Source of the DNA: MVRV01 sp964469905
Lineage (GTDB): Bacteria; Desulfobacterota; Syntrophia; Syntrophales; Smithellaceae
Length of the DNA stretch: 38,263 nucleotides
Assembly (NCBI GenBank): GCA_964469905.1
Contig: CAYXZW010000029.1
Location: 1-38,263 of the forward strand
Direction of reading: 5' to 3'
Both the position numbers and the translations under genes were made by a program. Under the pieces are notes generated by a model, which had not been told where the DNA came from, did no database searches, and saw nothing but the letters and a program-made list of their open reading frames with translations. Every line of letters starts with the position of its first letter. The stretch's first letter is position 1. This document shows, piece by piece, positions 29,920-38,263 of the stretch.

Positions 29920-30885
29920 TTATACCTTCAGTTCAGCTGGTTCTGCAATCACGATACTATTGCGCTTGAGGAATTCTTTAAAACCATAAACTGGTTTGCC
30001 GATAAAATTCATCTGCATTGCCTGAGTTGGACAATTATTGACACAACCAATGCAGGCAATGCAACGCCCGGAGTCTATAGATCCCGCCGGTAAATCGATA
30101 GCGCTGACCGGACACTTTTTCAGACAAGTCCCGCATTTGATACAAAGGCTTTTATCAATATGGTGATTTGTAATCATCAGCTTGGTCAAGCCTATTTGCG
30201 GAACAATGCCCAGCAGAGACTCCAGTCCGAACTCGCGTTCAATTTGATGCGTCCGTCCGTCCGCCACAGTGGCCAGAATACTGTCGGCAAAGGCGCGCGC
30301 CTGCTGGTAGGTTTTTTCATTCGGACGATCCTTGAACGCCAGAATACGCTCAGCATTGCCCGCAGACCAGGTCGGCGCAAATGTCGACATATTTCCGAAT
30401 AGTCCTGCTCCCGCTGCCGCCCCGCCTATTTCCATCATTAGCTCCAGCAGTCCGCAGGCTGTGTTGTGCTGTCCGTTGCCTTTGCCGCCGAATGTGGCGT
30501 AAGCCGCCACAGAGGTTCCTTCAATGCGCGGCAGCGTTTTTATCCAATCCTGCAAATTAACCGGCACGTCCATGTAATGCACCGGCGTGCCCAGGGCAAT
30601 CAAATCATAATTACCAAGAGTTCTCCTATCAATTTCCCGATAATCGGCGCCCTCCACCACCAATCCGGCCTTTTCCCAGGCATGGCGGATAATACGGCCG
30701 ATACGGCGGGTATGTCCGGTCTGGCTGTACCAGATAACCAGAGCCCGTTGCGGATTTCTTTTGCTGATCGGGTTTTGCGGCAGCTTCGCGTGGACGGAGG
30801 CCGGCAATCCCGGTGCAGCCATGGCCACGCAGCCGACCGTGCAACCGACCAGGCACCTCTTGATAAAAATTCTTCTGCTTTCCAT
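29920..30885 (-). CDS. Tat-exported flavodoxin-like protein with two 4Fe-4S clusters
   Basis: A 321-residue protein. Residues 1-33 form a twin-arginine signal (SRRIFIK with a hydrophobic stretch and VHA cleavage site). Residues ~47-190 are a flavodoxin-like domain (LVIWYSQTGHTRRIG phosphate loop, GTPVHYMDVP). The C-terminal ~90 residues carry two cluster motifs, CIKCGTCLKKCP and CIACIGCVNNCP. It should bind FMN and two [4Fe-4S] clusters and transfer electrons, apparently in the periplasm after folding in the cytoplasm. This resembles the EFR1 flavodoxin-ferredoxin family; Tat export is unusual for it. I chose ATG 30885 over ATG 30933 because GAGGA lies about 5 nt upstream and the Tat motif starts there. 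Confidence 0.85.
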   Translation of the reverse strand: MESRRIFIKRCLVGCTVGCVAMAAPGLPASVHAKLPQNPISKRNPQRALVIWYSQTGHTRRIGRIIRHAWEKAGLVVEGADYREIDRRTLGNYDLIALGTPVHYMDVPVNLQDWIKTLPRIEGTSVAAYATFGGKGNGQHNTACGLLELMMEIGGAAAGAGLFGNMSTFAPTWSAGNAERILAFKDRPNEKTYQQARAFADSILATVADGRTHQIEREFGLESLLGIVPQIGLTKLMITNHHIDKSLCIKCGTCLKKCPVSAIDLPAGSIDSGRCIACIGCVNNCPTQAMQMNFIGKPVYGFKEFLKRNSIVIAEPAELKV

Positions 30886-31321
30886 CGTTTCCTCGTACCA
30901 ATCTTTGGTTAATAAAATCAATAATACCATCAAAGCTTTTATTTACTTTTCGTTTCAACCTAACGAATTAACATCGGACTGTTCGCTTGTTCCGATGATT
31001 TTGTTATCATGCTAACATAGGACATTTCTTTAAAAAAGATAAATCTTTCATGATTACATAGAAATACCTGTTTACACCATTTCGCTTTTCATGGTAATAA
31101 GGACCAAAAGCGAACTTCGTAATTAATGGGAAATTTGTCCGCCGTAAAGCAAAACTGCATCCTTCCGGAGTTTCAATCCTTTCTTTTAAACAAGAAAATG
31201 GCACCGGAAAAGATGATTCCAGGGGCATAATTCACATATGTCTATTGACCAATGGAATTATTAAAGGGACGGTTGTTCCGGCAATTATCCTGCGTTTCAC
31301 CCAATAAGGAGGAGTAACACC
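30886..31321. other. Intergenic region with hairpins upstream of acyl-CoA synthetase
   Basis: No gene is supported in this ~430-nt gap. Inverted repeats are CATCGGA/TCCGATG (30972-30978 and 30991-30997), TGTTA/TAACA (31002-31017) and TTCGCTTTT/AAAAGCGAA (31081-31089 and 31106-31114). GGAGGAG at about 31308-31314 is the ribosome site for ATG 31322. A TTGACC at 31245-31250 has no good -10 partner. Confidence 0.4.
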
Positions 31322-33469
31322 ATGTCCGAAAATCCCCTGCATACTCTAATGAATCCTAAATCAATTGCTATCGTCGGTGCGAGCAACAACCCTATGAAAA
31401 TGGGAACCATGCAGGCATTGAGTGTGATCAAAGACGGCTATAAGGGAAAACTTTATCCTATCCATCCCACAGAGCAGACCGTCATCGGGCTGAAAGCTTA
31501 CGCCCTTCCGGAGGAACTGCCGGAAACGCCCGACCTCGGCCTGATCGTTGTCCCGATAGACCACGTTTTTCCCTTACTGGAGTCGTTCGGCCGGATCGGT
31601 ACGAAAAGGATCATTGTCTGTACGGCGGGATTCAAGGAGGTAGGCACTGACGGCAAACACCTGGAGCAAAAACTTAATGAAACCGCTGCGCGCTGGGGAA
31701 TCCGTTTTGTCGGTCCCAACTGCATGGGGATTATCAATTCCGCCATTTCGCTGAATTTAACGGTTATGCGTTTCGACGGCCGGCCCGGTCTTTTAGGGCT
31801 CGCCTCCCAGAGCGGAACCTATGTCACTCAGACCTTGTCCTATCTGCGTAAACGCGGAATCCGCCTGAGCAAGGCTATCAGTACCGGCAATGAGGCTAAC
31901 ATCGACCTCATCGAGGCAATGGAGTATTTAGGTGAGGACGAACAGAGCCGCGCGGTTATCCTTTATATTGAGGCAATCCGCGATGGGCACAGGTTCATCG
32001 AAGCCGCCCGCAAGATCACACCGCATAAACCGATATTCGCCCAGTATGTCGGCGGATCGGCGGCCGGGGCTCGGGCGGGAATGAGCCACACGGGTGCTAT
32101 GGCCGGCCCCGATTTCCTGTATGAAGGTATCTTTAAACAGGCCGGCATTATCCGCGTCCATTCGATCGAAGATCTATATGCCCACGGCTGGACGGCCGCG
32201 ACCCAGCCACCACTCAAAGGCAACCGAATTGCGGTCGTCACCCATTCCGGCGGACCGGGCACTGCCATGTCGCACATCGCCGATCAGGGCGGACTTGAGC
32301 TTCCCACGTTGTCCCCAGGTGTCCAGAACGATATCCGGCAATATATCCCGCCCCATGCATCGAGCTCCAACCCGGTGGACCTGACCTTCAATATGGATAC
32401 TGACCGTATGACGGTCATTATTCCCGAAATATTGATGAAAAGCGGGGAAATAGACGGGTTGCTTATTCACGGTCCGATGATGTCCGGCTGGATGAAGGAG
32501 GCTCATCCTCACCTGGCAATGCTTTTCAACGACATTTCGCTGGACGATTTTCTCGCCCAATTTAAAAAGGATCTCTCCCCGGCAATGGTCCTGCCCTGGA
32601 AATACAACTTGCCCCTGGTCCTGTGCTCCTTCATGGATCGGAGTGATGACTTCACCGAGGCCTACGAAGACAATAACATCCCCGTTTTTGATGCTCCTGA
32701 AAAGGCGGCCCGGGGCATGCTGTGTCTGCTTCGGCACAAGGAGATCCGGGAACGGAAACCATTCACCGCTCCGGTGATGCCGCTGCAATCTCCAGAGGCT
32801 TCGATCATCATCCGTGAAGCCGTTGCCCGCGGACAGAATGCCCTCGACGAAGCCGCCGCCAAGCAAATCCTCACACTCTATGGTATTCCTGTAACCAGGG
32901 AACGGCTCGCCTACAGCCTGGCTGAGGCGTTGGCTGCCGCAGCCACAATCTGCTATCCGATAGCCCTGAAGGCCTGCGCCTGGGAAATCATGCACAAGTC
33001 AGGAAAGGGTCTGATCGCTCTCAACATTAAGACAGAAGAAGAATTACGGACAGCCTTTGCCTCAATCCGCCAGGCTGCCGGACATGATGTTCCCATTCTC
33101 GTCCAGGAGATGCTGGCGGGAGGACGGGAGCTGGTTGTCGGGATGACCCGCTTCCCGGGGTTTGATCCCTGCATCCTTTTTGGTCTGGGCGGCATCTTTA
33201 CGGAGGTTCTGAAGGACAACACCCTGCGTTTGGCGCCCTTGAGCTCCGCCGATGCGGAAGAGATGCAAGAGGACATCAAGGGCAAGGCCCTCCTCGCTGC
33301 CTTCCGCGGGATGCCGGCGGTGGACCGCAACGCGTTATCCGGAATTATCCAGAAGTTGGGTTTCATCGCCTTGCTCCACCCCGAGATTGCGGAGATCGAT
33401 TTGAACCCGGTTATCATCACAGGGGCAAACCCGGTCGTTGCCGATGCGCTGTTTGTGCTGAAAGGATAA
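31322..33469 (+). CDS. ADP-forming acetate/acyl-CoA ligase, fused alpha-beta
   Basis: A 715-residue fused acyl-CoA synthetase (NDP-forming), with CoA-binding and succinyl-CoA-ligase-like domains first and an ATP-grasp domain (about 490-710) last. The N-terminus has the CoA Rossmann segment SIAIVGASNNPMKMG. The phosphohistidine loop is GMSHTGAMAGPDF with His256. The ATP-grasp part begins ITPVTRE-like (YGIPVTRERLAYS) and has VLVQEML-like VPILVQEMLAGGRELVVGM and EIAEIDLNPVI near the end. It converts acyl-CoA + ADP + Pi to acid + CoA + ATP, or the reverse. A strong GGAGGAG precedes ATG 31322. It is probably monocistronic and ends convergent with yjbQ. Confidence 0.93.
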   Translation: MSENPLHTLMNPKSIAIVGASNNPMKMGTMQALSVIKDGYKGKLYPIHPTEQTVIGLKAYALPEELPETPDLGLIVVPIDHVFPLLESFGRIGTKRIIVCTAGFKEVGTDGKHLEQKLNETAARWGIRFVGPNCMGIINSAISLNLTVMRFDGRPGLLGLASQSGTYVTQTLSYLRKRGIRLSKAISTGNEANIDLIEAMEYLGEDEQSRAVILYIEAIRDGHRFIEAARKITPHKPIFAQYVGGSAAGARAGMSHTGAMAGPDFLYEGIFKQAGIIRVHSIEDLYAHGWTAATQPPLKGNRIAVVTHSGGPGTAMSHIADQGGLELPTLSPGVQNDIRQYIPPHASSSNPVDLTFNMDTDRMTVIIPEILMKSGEIDGLLIHGPMMSGWMKEAHPHLAMLFNDISLDDFLAQFKKDLSPAMVLPWKYNLPLVLCSFMDRSDDFTEAYEDNNIPVFDAPEKAARGMLCLLRHKEIRERKPFTAPVMPLQSPEASIIIREAVARGQNALDEAAAKQILTLYGIPVTRERLAYSLAEALAAAATICYPIALKACAWEIMHKSGKGLIALNIKTEEELRTAFASIRQAAGHDVPILVQEMLAGGRELVVGMTRFPGFDPCILFGLGGIFTEVLKDNTLRLAPLSSADAEEMQEDIKGKALLAAFRGMPAVDRNALSGIIQKLGFIALLHPEIAEIDLNPVIITGANPVVADALFVLKG

Positions 33470-33479
33470 GGAGGCCTTA

Positions 33480-33556
33480 AGCAGGAAAATACACTGGCTT
33501 CTTGCCAGGACATTGAGGAAACCAACACCAATGCCAACAAAGATAACCTGCGCCTG
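33480..33556 (+). repeat. Dispersed intergenic repeat, diverged copy C
   Basis: This shares ATTGAGGAAACCAACACC and GCCAACAAAGATA (33533-33545) with copies A and B. A short CTGGC/GCCAG hairpin (33494-33508) lies upstream of the shared core. It sits in the gap between the convergent acyl-CoA ligase and yjbQ stop codons, so it cannot be a shared promoter. Confidence 0.5.
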
Positions 33557-33569
33557 TAAAGTGATATTC

Positions 33570-33965
33570 TCAGGTGGCGATAATCTTGATCAGCACTTTC
33601 CGGGAGCGGGGGCCGTCGAATTCGCAGAAAAAAATGGATTGCCATGTTCCTAAAACCAGGCGTCCATTTTCGATCAAAACCATTTCCGATGCGCCCACCA
33701 GTGATGATTTGACATGTGCCGGAGAATTACCTTCGCTATGCCGGTAATTGGCATTTTGCGGGACAGCTTTTTCCAAGGCAGCAATGATATCGCGGGGCAC
33801 ATCCGGATCGGCGTTTTCGTTGATGGTGACAGCGGCTGTGGTGTGAGTTGTAAAAACGATACAGTACCCATCATGGACATTTTCTTCTTTTAACACTTCC
33901 CGAACGGCAGCAGTAATGTCGATCATTTCTACGTGCGCATTTGTCCGGACGCTAATTTCTTTCAT
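33570..33965 (-). CDS. yjbQ: YjbQ family protein (UPF0047)
   Basis: A 131-residue YjbQ/UPF0047 protein. Its hallmark stretches are TAAVREVLKEENVHDGYCIV, FTTHTTAAVTINENADPDV, YRHSEGNSPAHVKSSLVGAS and LGTWQSIFFCEFDGPR. These carry the conserved histidines (in TTHTT, HSEGNSPAH) and acidic residues thought to bind metal. Members have been linked to thiamine-phosphate synthase activity as a side function, but the native role is unclear. It is the last gene of the mla operon, starting 20 nt after the lipoprotein stop. The GGGAAGA site precedes ATG 33965. Function in lipid transport is not implied. Confidence 0.9.
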   Translation of the reverse strand: MKEISVRTNAHVEMIDITAAVREVLKEENVHDGYCIVFTTHTTAAVTINENADPDVPRDIIAALEKAVPQNANYRHSEGNSPAHVKSSLVGASEMVLIENGRLVLGTWQSIFFCEFDGPRSRKVLIKIIAT

Positions 33966-33985
33966 CAGTCTTCCCGCAGATAAAT

Positions 33986-34651
33986 TTATTTGTTTTCGGC
34001 TGCTTTGATCGCCTGGTAAACGTCATTGATAATCTGCGGCGAAAGTTTCTGCAGGGCCTGGCTCATGGCCTGACAGTAACCGCGTGGCGATTGATCAGAG
34101 AGCGCTTCTTCCCGGGAGTATTTTTTCTGGAAAAGAATCCGCTTGACCGCTTCGCGCTGCTTTGTGTCTTTCAGCGTTATTTCCAAACTGAGAACGGCAA
34201 CGTTGTTGCCTTTATCTTTTCTCAGGTAAAACTCGGTGATGCCGCCTTGCGCAACATACCTGCCCTCGTCTACGGCATAGCGGGACAAGGCCGCCCGGAA
34301 ATAGCCGCTGGCCTGCAAATCACGTAACAAATTGTCGCCCACCATATCGGCCGGATTTACCGCCCAACGGTTATAATTAAAAGAATCCAGGGAATAATTG
34401 CCGTCGCGGAAAATCATACTATTATTGTTATAGGCAGTGGCAATCGTTAAGCGGCTGACCCGAATGGTCTCATCTATTACCGGTAGTGTGGCCAAGATCG
34501 GTGCCGGATAATCGATCAGATAATTTTCCACCGGAGCTTGCGGTTTACCCGTGCTGACACAGCCTGCAATAATTATGAAACAAAAGAAAAACAACAAGCT
34601 GTTCCTTGTCAGTCGTCGGAAGCAATTAATCAATAATGAATAAATTTTCAT
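33986..34651 (-). CDS. Mla-associated auxiliary lipoprotein (ABC_trans_aux/PqiC-like)
   Basis: A 221-residue lipoprotein with a signal sequence ending IIAGC (Cys31), long n-region and no other membrane segment. The mature part reads YLIDYPAPILATLPVIDETI, then RVSRLTIATAYNNNSMIFRD and NPADMVGDNLLRDLQASGYF. This matches the ABC-type transport auxiliary lipoprotein family (PF03886, PqiC/YmbA). It is expected at the periplasmic face, linking the MCE ring to the outer membrane or acting as a periplasmic adaptor. AGGAG lies 8 nt before ATG 34651. It follows mlaD by 15 nt and is translated before yjbQ. Confidence 0.85.
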   Translation of the reverse strand: MKIYSLLINCFRRLTRNSLLFFFCFIIIAGCVSTGKPQAPVENYLIDYPAPILATLPVIDETIRVSRLTIATAYNNNSMIFRDGNYSLDSFNYNRWAVNPADMVGDNLLRDLQASGYFRAALSRYAVDEGRYVAQGGITEFYLRKDKGNNVAVLSLEITLKDTKQREAVKRILFQKKYSREEALSDQSPRGYCQAMSQALQKLSPQIINDVYQAIKAAENK

Positions 34652-34666
34652 TTAAATTTCTCCTGA

Positions 34667-35599
34667 TCATTCCATCGGTTTTCGGGGAGATGCCGGCCGG
34701 TCGAAAATCAATTCCGCAGGATTGTTGTTCAGGCTATCTGCAAGCTTCTGCAAATATTCCGATGTTACCCGGAGGTTTTCCGCGGTATCCTGCAAATCGA
34801 GGGTAATAGAATTGGTTCTTTTATCCAGGGTGTCCAGAATTACTCCGGTCTTGGCTGTCTGCTGGGCAAGATTCAGCGCTTCCACTTCCTGCCGGGCGCG
34901 GTTGATTAACTGGCGCGCATTGGCCAGCGTTTCCGCTGTTTCTTTGAGGACATCATCAAATTTTCCTTCGGCAATAGTCTTATTGATTTTGGCGACAGAC
35001 TTATCGAGATTGACGGACATGGATTCCAAATTGCCCATTATCCGGTTAATGCGATCGCCCGCCAGAAACGATTCAATGGCTTTGGTTGTGTTTTTCAGCT
35101 GGACGGATATTTCTTTAAAATCTATTTCTTTGATGTTTTGCATTATTTTGTCGGTGTCGGCCAAAAACCGGCTGATTTCCGACCGGCGGGAAGGAATAAC
35201 AGGATAGGGAGCAGTAAACTTATGTTCCGGAGGATGAATAATATCTCCCGGTTGAATGCGGTCCAGTTCAATGAAGACTATGCCGGTAATGCCGGCGGTT
35301 TTCAGCTGAGCATAAGTATGTTTCTGCAAGTCATCGGATAAATTAATTTTCATTACCACTTCAATCAGGCGGTAATCCGGTGCAACTTTTATACTTTCCA
35401 CTTTGCCTATTTCCACGCCGCGGTATTTAACGGCAGAGTCGGTTTGCAGACCCTGCACCGATTCATCAAAATAGGAAACATAAGTTGCACCCTTCATTAA
35501 CAGGTCGGCGGCACTCACCCAGATAATGATAACTGCGCCGATCAGCAAACCGGCTATAACAAAAAGACCTATTAGGAATTTTGAACTTCTACCGGACAT
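34667..35599 (-). CDS. mlaD: MlaD-like MCE domain protein
   Basis: A 310-residue MCE protein. An N-terminal transmembrane helix (about 10-30) is followed by the MCE domain (YFDESVQGLQTDSAVKYRGV, then EIGKVESIKV and KTAGITGIVFIELDRIQPGD). A long helical, coiled-coil-prone tail follows (150-300) with an end at EYLQKLADSLNNNPAELIFDRP. Such proteins form hexameric rings that bind and pass phospholipids between the membranes and contact the MlaFE transporter. Its ATG 35599 overlaps the mlaF stop by 11 nt, which supports coupled translation. Tail length is longer than E. coli MlaD, like other deltaproteobacterial members. Confidence 0.9.
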   Translation of the reverse strand: MSGRSSKFLIGLFVIAGLLIGAVIIIWVSAADLLMKGATYVSYFDESVQGLQTDSAVKYRGVEIGKVESIKVAPDYRLIEVVMKINLSDDLQKHTYAQLKTAGITGIVFIELDRIQPGDIIHPPEHKFTAPYPVIPSRRSEISRFLADTDKIMQNIKEIDFKEISVQLKNTTKAIESFLAGDRINRIMGNLESMSVNLDKSVAKINKTIAEGKFDDVLKETAETLANARQLINRARQEVEALNLAQQTAKTGVILDTLDKRTNSITLDLQDTAENLRVTSEYLQKLADSLNNNPAELIFDRPASPRKPME

Positions 35600-36383
35600 A
35601 AGACCTATCCTGAGAATTGTGATTAGGCGCCTGTCGCCAAAAGAAACTGCGCACCCGTGGATCTGTTGCTTTTTCTTTCAAATCATCGGGAGTTCCTTCG
35701 GCAATAATTCCTTTTGTCGTTTTATCCAACATTATTACTCTATCGGCAATTTTGCAAATGGATTGTAATTCGTGCGATACAACGACCATAGTTGTCCCCA
35801 GCGCTTCGTTGGTTTTGAGAAGTAAATCGTCCAATTCTACTGCCGTAATGGGATCCAGTCCGGCGGATAATTCATCAAAAAAAAGAACAATCGGATCGAG
35901 GGCCATCGCCCGGGCAATGCCTGCCCGCTTCTTCATGCCGCCGGAGAGTTCCGCAGGATGATGATTTTCATAACCGGCCAGATTAACCATGCCTAATTTC
36001 ATTCTAACAATCAAGTCAATTGTGGGGCTATCGAGATTCGTGTATTCCGTTAGCGGCAAAGCAATGTTTTCTTTAAGCGTCATCGAGCTGAATAAAGCGC
36101 TGGACTGAAAAAGCACCCCGATATTCTGCCGGTAATTATTTAATTCCTTTTCTCCGGCGGTCATTATGTCCGACTGGCGAAAGAGCACACGGCCGGCAGT
36201 TGTTCTTTGCAGACCGATCATGATTTTCAGCAGTGTAGTTTTGCCGCAGCCGCTTTCACCGACAATAACAAGAATTTCTCCTTTATTCACCCGAAAACTG
36301 ATGTTTTCCAATACCGTGTTACTGCCGAAACGAACGGTGGCATTTTCAACATCGATTATCGGTTCATTTCTCTGTGTCTGCAA
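35589..36383 (-). CDS. mlaF: MlaF-like ABC transporter ATP-binding protein
   Basis: A 264-residue ABC ATPase with Walker A GESGCGKTTL, Q-loop LFQSSALFSSM, signature LSGGMKKRAG, Walker B IVLFFDELSAGLDP and switch His in VVSHEL. The FDELSAGLDP and GGMKKR forms are typical of MlaF/Mkl-type lipid-transport ATPases. It should dimerise and drive phospholipid movement through MlaE. The start is TTG 36383, with AAGGAG about 6 nt upstream. It follows mlaE by 10 nt. The product is cytoplasmic. Confidence 0.92.
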   Translation of the reverse strand: MQTQRNEPIIDVENATVRFGSNTVLENISFRVNKGEILVIVGESGCGKTTLLKIMIGLQRTTAGRVLFRQSDIMTAGEKELNNYRQNIGVLFQSSALFSSMTLKENIALPLTEYTNLDSPTIDLIVRMKLGMVNLAGYENHHPAELSGGMKKRAGIARAMALDPIVLFFDELSAGLDPITAVELDDLLLKTNEALGTTMVVVSHELQSICKIADRVIMLDKTTKGIIAEGTPDDLKEKATDPRVRSFFWRQAPNHNSQDRSYVR

Positions 36384-36393
36384 AGACTGCTCC

Positions 36394-37542
36394 TTATCTC
36401 ATATAATAAAACATTATAGCAAAAATTGAATCGGCAACAACGATGAGAAAAATTGCGGCAACGACGGCCGAAGTCGTATATTTGCCGACATCCTGCGCGC
36501 CCGCGCGCACCTGAAATCCTTTTTGACAACCAATGCCGGCAATAATCACGGCAAAGACTGCCGCCTTAATCAGGCTCGTGACCACGTCAAAGACTTGAAT
36601 TGTTTTTACCGACTGGATAATATAGGTGTGCGCGGTAAGATCCAGACCGGTTACTCCCACTATCAGGCCGCCAATAATGCCGAACAAATCGGCATAGAGA
36701 GTCAACAGCGGCACGACTATTACTGCGGCCAGCACTTTAGGTACAGCCAGAAACCGGACGGGATCAAAGCCCATAGAAGTTAAGGCATCGACTTCTTCGT
36801 TGACGACCATGGTGCCAATTTCCGCGGCAAAAGCCGAACCGGAACGGCCGGCCACCAGGATGGCCGTCATGATCGGCCCCAATTCTTTGACCATTGCAAA
36901 ACTGACCAGGGAGGGCACATAAATATTGGCGCCGACGGAACGCAGCTGCAAGTAAGACATAAAAGCAAGAATCAACCCGATCAACATACTGATTAAGCCT
37001 ACAATCGGCAGTCCATCCACGCCGGCCCGCTTCATATAAAAGAGAACATCTCGCGTCCGCAAAGATCGGGGATGAAGGACAGTGTAGGCAAGTGCCGACA
37101 ACAGTTCACCGGCAAATGTTATAAATGTTACGACATCCTGAAGAATATTTATGGAAGCGCCACCGATTTGCGTCACCAGCCCTTCGCGAGTTTCCTTTTC
37201 TTTTAACGGTGATCGCGTCAGGGCTTCTTCGTAAATAACACTGAAGATACCTTTCGTTTCATCATTCAAGTTGATCAGGGAACAATCGATATTTGCGGTT
37301 GTTGCGGCCTTTTGAATTTGAATCAGGGAAAGAGCGGCGGCACTGTCCAGATAGGTGATTCCGGAAAAGTCAATGTCCAAAGCCCTGATCTTTTGTTCAC
37401 TAAATAAAACCTTTATTTCACCGGCAAAAGACGCAAGGTTCTTCAGGCCGAATTCCCCGTCAAGGTAAATAATTAATTTTGAGTCTTGTATTTTAGAAGA
37501 TATTTGATAGGGCTTTTGCCAGTCTTGTTTTACATCCATCAT
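36394..37542 (-). CDS. mlaE: MlaE-like permease with fused N-terminal STAS-like domain
   Basis: A 382-residue membrane protein. Residues ~15-115 form a soluble STAS/NTP-binding-like domain with YLDGEFGLKNLASFAGEI and LDIDFSGITYLDSAAALSLI. In E. coli this role is carried by the separate MlaB. Residues ~150-380 are the MlaE permease fold with VGLISMLIGLILAFMSYLQL, KELGPIMTAILVAGRSGSAFAAEIGTMV and GFDPVRFLAVPKVLA. The fusion is common in Deltaproteobacteria-type genomes. It is the first gene of the minus-strand operon. Start ATG 37542 (a second ATG is adjacent) has no strong ribosome site. The PAS gene runs divergently from 37756, so the ~210-nt gap should hold both promoters. Confidence 0.9.
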   Translation of the reverse strand: MMDVKQDWQKPYQISSKIQDSKLIIYLDGEFGLKNLASFAGEIKVLFSEQKIRALDIDFSGITYLDSAAALSLIQIQKAATTANIDCSLINLNDETKGIFSVIYEEALTRSPLKEKETREGLVTQIGGASINILQDVVTFITFAGELLSALAYTVLHPRSLRTRDVLFYMKRAGVDGLPIVGLISMLIGLILAFMSYLQLRSVGANIYVPSLVSFAMVKELGPIMTAILVAGRSGSAFAAEIGTMVVNEEVDALTSMGFDPVRFLAVPKVLAAVIVVPLLTLYADLFGIIGGLIVGVTGLDLTAHTYIIQSVKTIQVFDVVTSLIKAAVFAVIIAGIGCQKGFQVRAGAQDVGKYTTSAVVAAIFLIVVADSIFAIMFYYMR

Positions 37543-37755
37543 AGTAAATAGGCAATATCGGCCAGAAAATATTGATAATTCTAAAAGAATTTTAAAGCAT
37601 TAAACGCTTTTGCCGCCTGTTTGTCAATGTCAATTTGAGTCGCGAAATAATATTGACTTTAGAATATTTGAGAGTAATCTTCTGCTGTAAATATAACTGG
37701 ATGGTTATAGTCCTTATAATTTTTCTTCACTTTTATCAGACGTTTAAGGCCTACC

Positions 37756-38263
37756 ATGGAAGATGAAAGAAAGACCAAGAAACAACTGATCGAAGAACTA
37801 AATGCACTGCGTCTTGAGCAAATCGAACAAACAAGAGTAACTTCCGAGAAGTTCACTAAAGCTTTTCTGCAAAATTCCATTCCCACAATCATTAGTACTG
37901 TGAAAGAAGGCAGAATTTTTGAAGCCAGTGATGCGTTTCTGCGAATTGTAGGACTTAATCGTGATGAAGTTGTCGGGCGCACTTCCATAGAAATCGGATA
38001 TTTTACGCAAGAACAAAGAGCATCTTTTATCAATGAACTAAATAAAAGAGGATGCATTGAAGATTTTGAAATGGAAATCAAAGCCAGGAACGGAGATTTG
38101 AGATATGGATTATTCAATACAGTCATGATGAGTATCAACAATGAAAATTATTTACTGACAACCATTCAAGACATCACTGCCCGGAAGCTGGCCGAGGAGG
38201 CGTTGCGAGAGAGTGAGGCAAAATATCGAACCATTTTGGAAAGCATCGAAGAAGGCTATTACG
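37756..38263 (+). CDS. PAS-domain sensor protein (5' part, cut by window end)
   Basis: An open frame from ATG 37756 to the window edge encodes at least 169 residues. A short helical region (residues 1-30) is followed by a PAS domain (EKFTKAFLQNSIPTIIS, EASDAFLRIVGLNRDEVVG, then TSIEIGYFTQEQRASF). The PAC end is YLLTTIQDITARKLAEEAL, and a second PAS begins RESEAKYRTILESIEEGYY. There is no signal or membrane helix, so it senses in the cytoplasm. The output domain lies beyond the window; histidine kinase, GGDEF or LuxR are all possible. The linker type and the REC-LuxR protein at 8285 suggest a two-component style partner. Confidence 0.85.
   Translation, partial: MEDERKTKKQLIEELNALRLEQIEQTRVTSEKFTKAFLQNSIPTIISTVKEGRIFEASDAFLRIVGLNRDEVVGRTSIEIGYFTQEQRASFINELNKRGCIEDFEMEIKARNGDLRYGLFNTVMMSINNENYLLTTIQDITARKLAEEALRESEAKYRTILESIEEGYY

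Noticed and set aside
31007..31228. 73-codon minus-strand ORF in the gap before the acyl-CoA ligase
   Set aside because: No ribosome site, no recognisable domain, and the DNA contains a hairpin (31081-31114).
37659..38141. 160-codon minus-strand ORF at the right edge
   Set aside because: Antisense to a clear PAS-domain reading frame; Ser/Leu-rich product typical of a shadow ORF.
1..38263. CRISPR arrays, insertion sequences or integrase genes
   Set aside because: No regularly spaced repeats and no transposase or integrase reading frames were seen; only the dispersed repeat and duplicated HU ends are present.

Overview
The window looks like a chromosomal segment of an anaerobic, Gram-negative Desulfobacterota-type bacterium, most like the Syntrophales (Syntrophus/Smithella). 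This is inferred from gene content: a tungsten-type aldehyde:ferredoxin oxidoreductase, a fused ADP-forming acyl-CoA synthetase, several polyferredoxins, an Mla lipid-transport operon with lipoprotein (so an outer membrane), MurJ, and a PAS sensor of the kind abundant in that group. No 16S or other decisive marker is present, so the taxonomy is an inference.

Layout. (1) 1-5.3 kb is housekeeping: alpha/beta hydrolase, YggT, DUF167, murJ, serS, then two tRNA-Ser genes (UGA and GCU) directly behind serS. Copies of a dispersed intergenic repeat flank this block. (2) 5.3-12.4 kb is AT-rich and looks accessory. It encodes six exported proteins (two lipoproteins, a DUF4034-like secreted protein, a tandem pair of paralogous secreted proteins and a 10-cysteine mini-protein), an orphan REC-LuxR regulator, and two related HU-type genes: one apparently frameshifted at its 5' end, the other a 3' remnant. 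(3) 12.97-22.06 kb is a tightly packed seven-gene same-strand cluster and the most unusual part of the window. In order it encodes a GNAT acetyltransferase, a 950-residue exported TPR protein, a PqqD-like peptide-binding protein, an ATP-grasp ligase, a degenerate ATP-grasp paralogue, a fold-III PLP decarboxylase with a leader-like N-terminus, and a urea-transporter/sirtuin fusion. (4) 22.07-26.48 kb holds a four-cluster ferredoxin and a W-type AOR on the minus strand, with a pair of ThiF/E1-like proteins (one intact, one degenerate) between them on the plus strand. (5) 26.8-33.5 kb holds tRNA-Arg, an AtpZ-like protein with a small membrane protein, a TrhA/hemolysin-III protein, a second alpha/beta hydrolase, a Tat-exported flavodoxin-ferredoxin and the acyl-CoA synthetase. 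(6) 33.57-37.54 kb is a minus-strand mlaEFD-lipoprotein-yjbQ operon. A PAS sensor protein runs off the right edge.

The region-3 genes are spaced by 1 nt or overlap from the TPR gene onward, which argues for co-transcription and a joint function. The combination suggests ATP-dependent amide-bond formation on a leader-guided substrate (PqqD plus ATP-grasp), amino-acid decarboxylation, and membrane-tethered NAD-dependent deacylation coupled to an amide or urea channel. An acetyltransferase at the front and a sirtuin at the end could form a writer/eraser pair. This is a hypothesis: the domains are visible in the sequence, the pathway is not.
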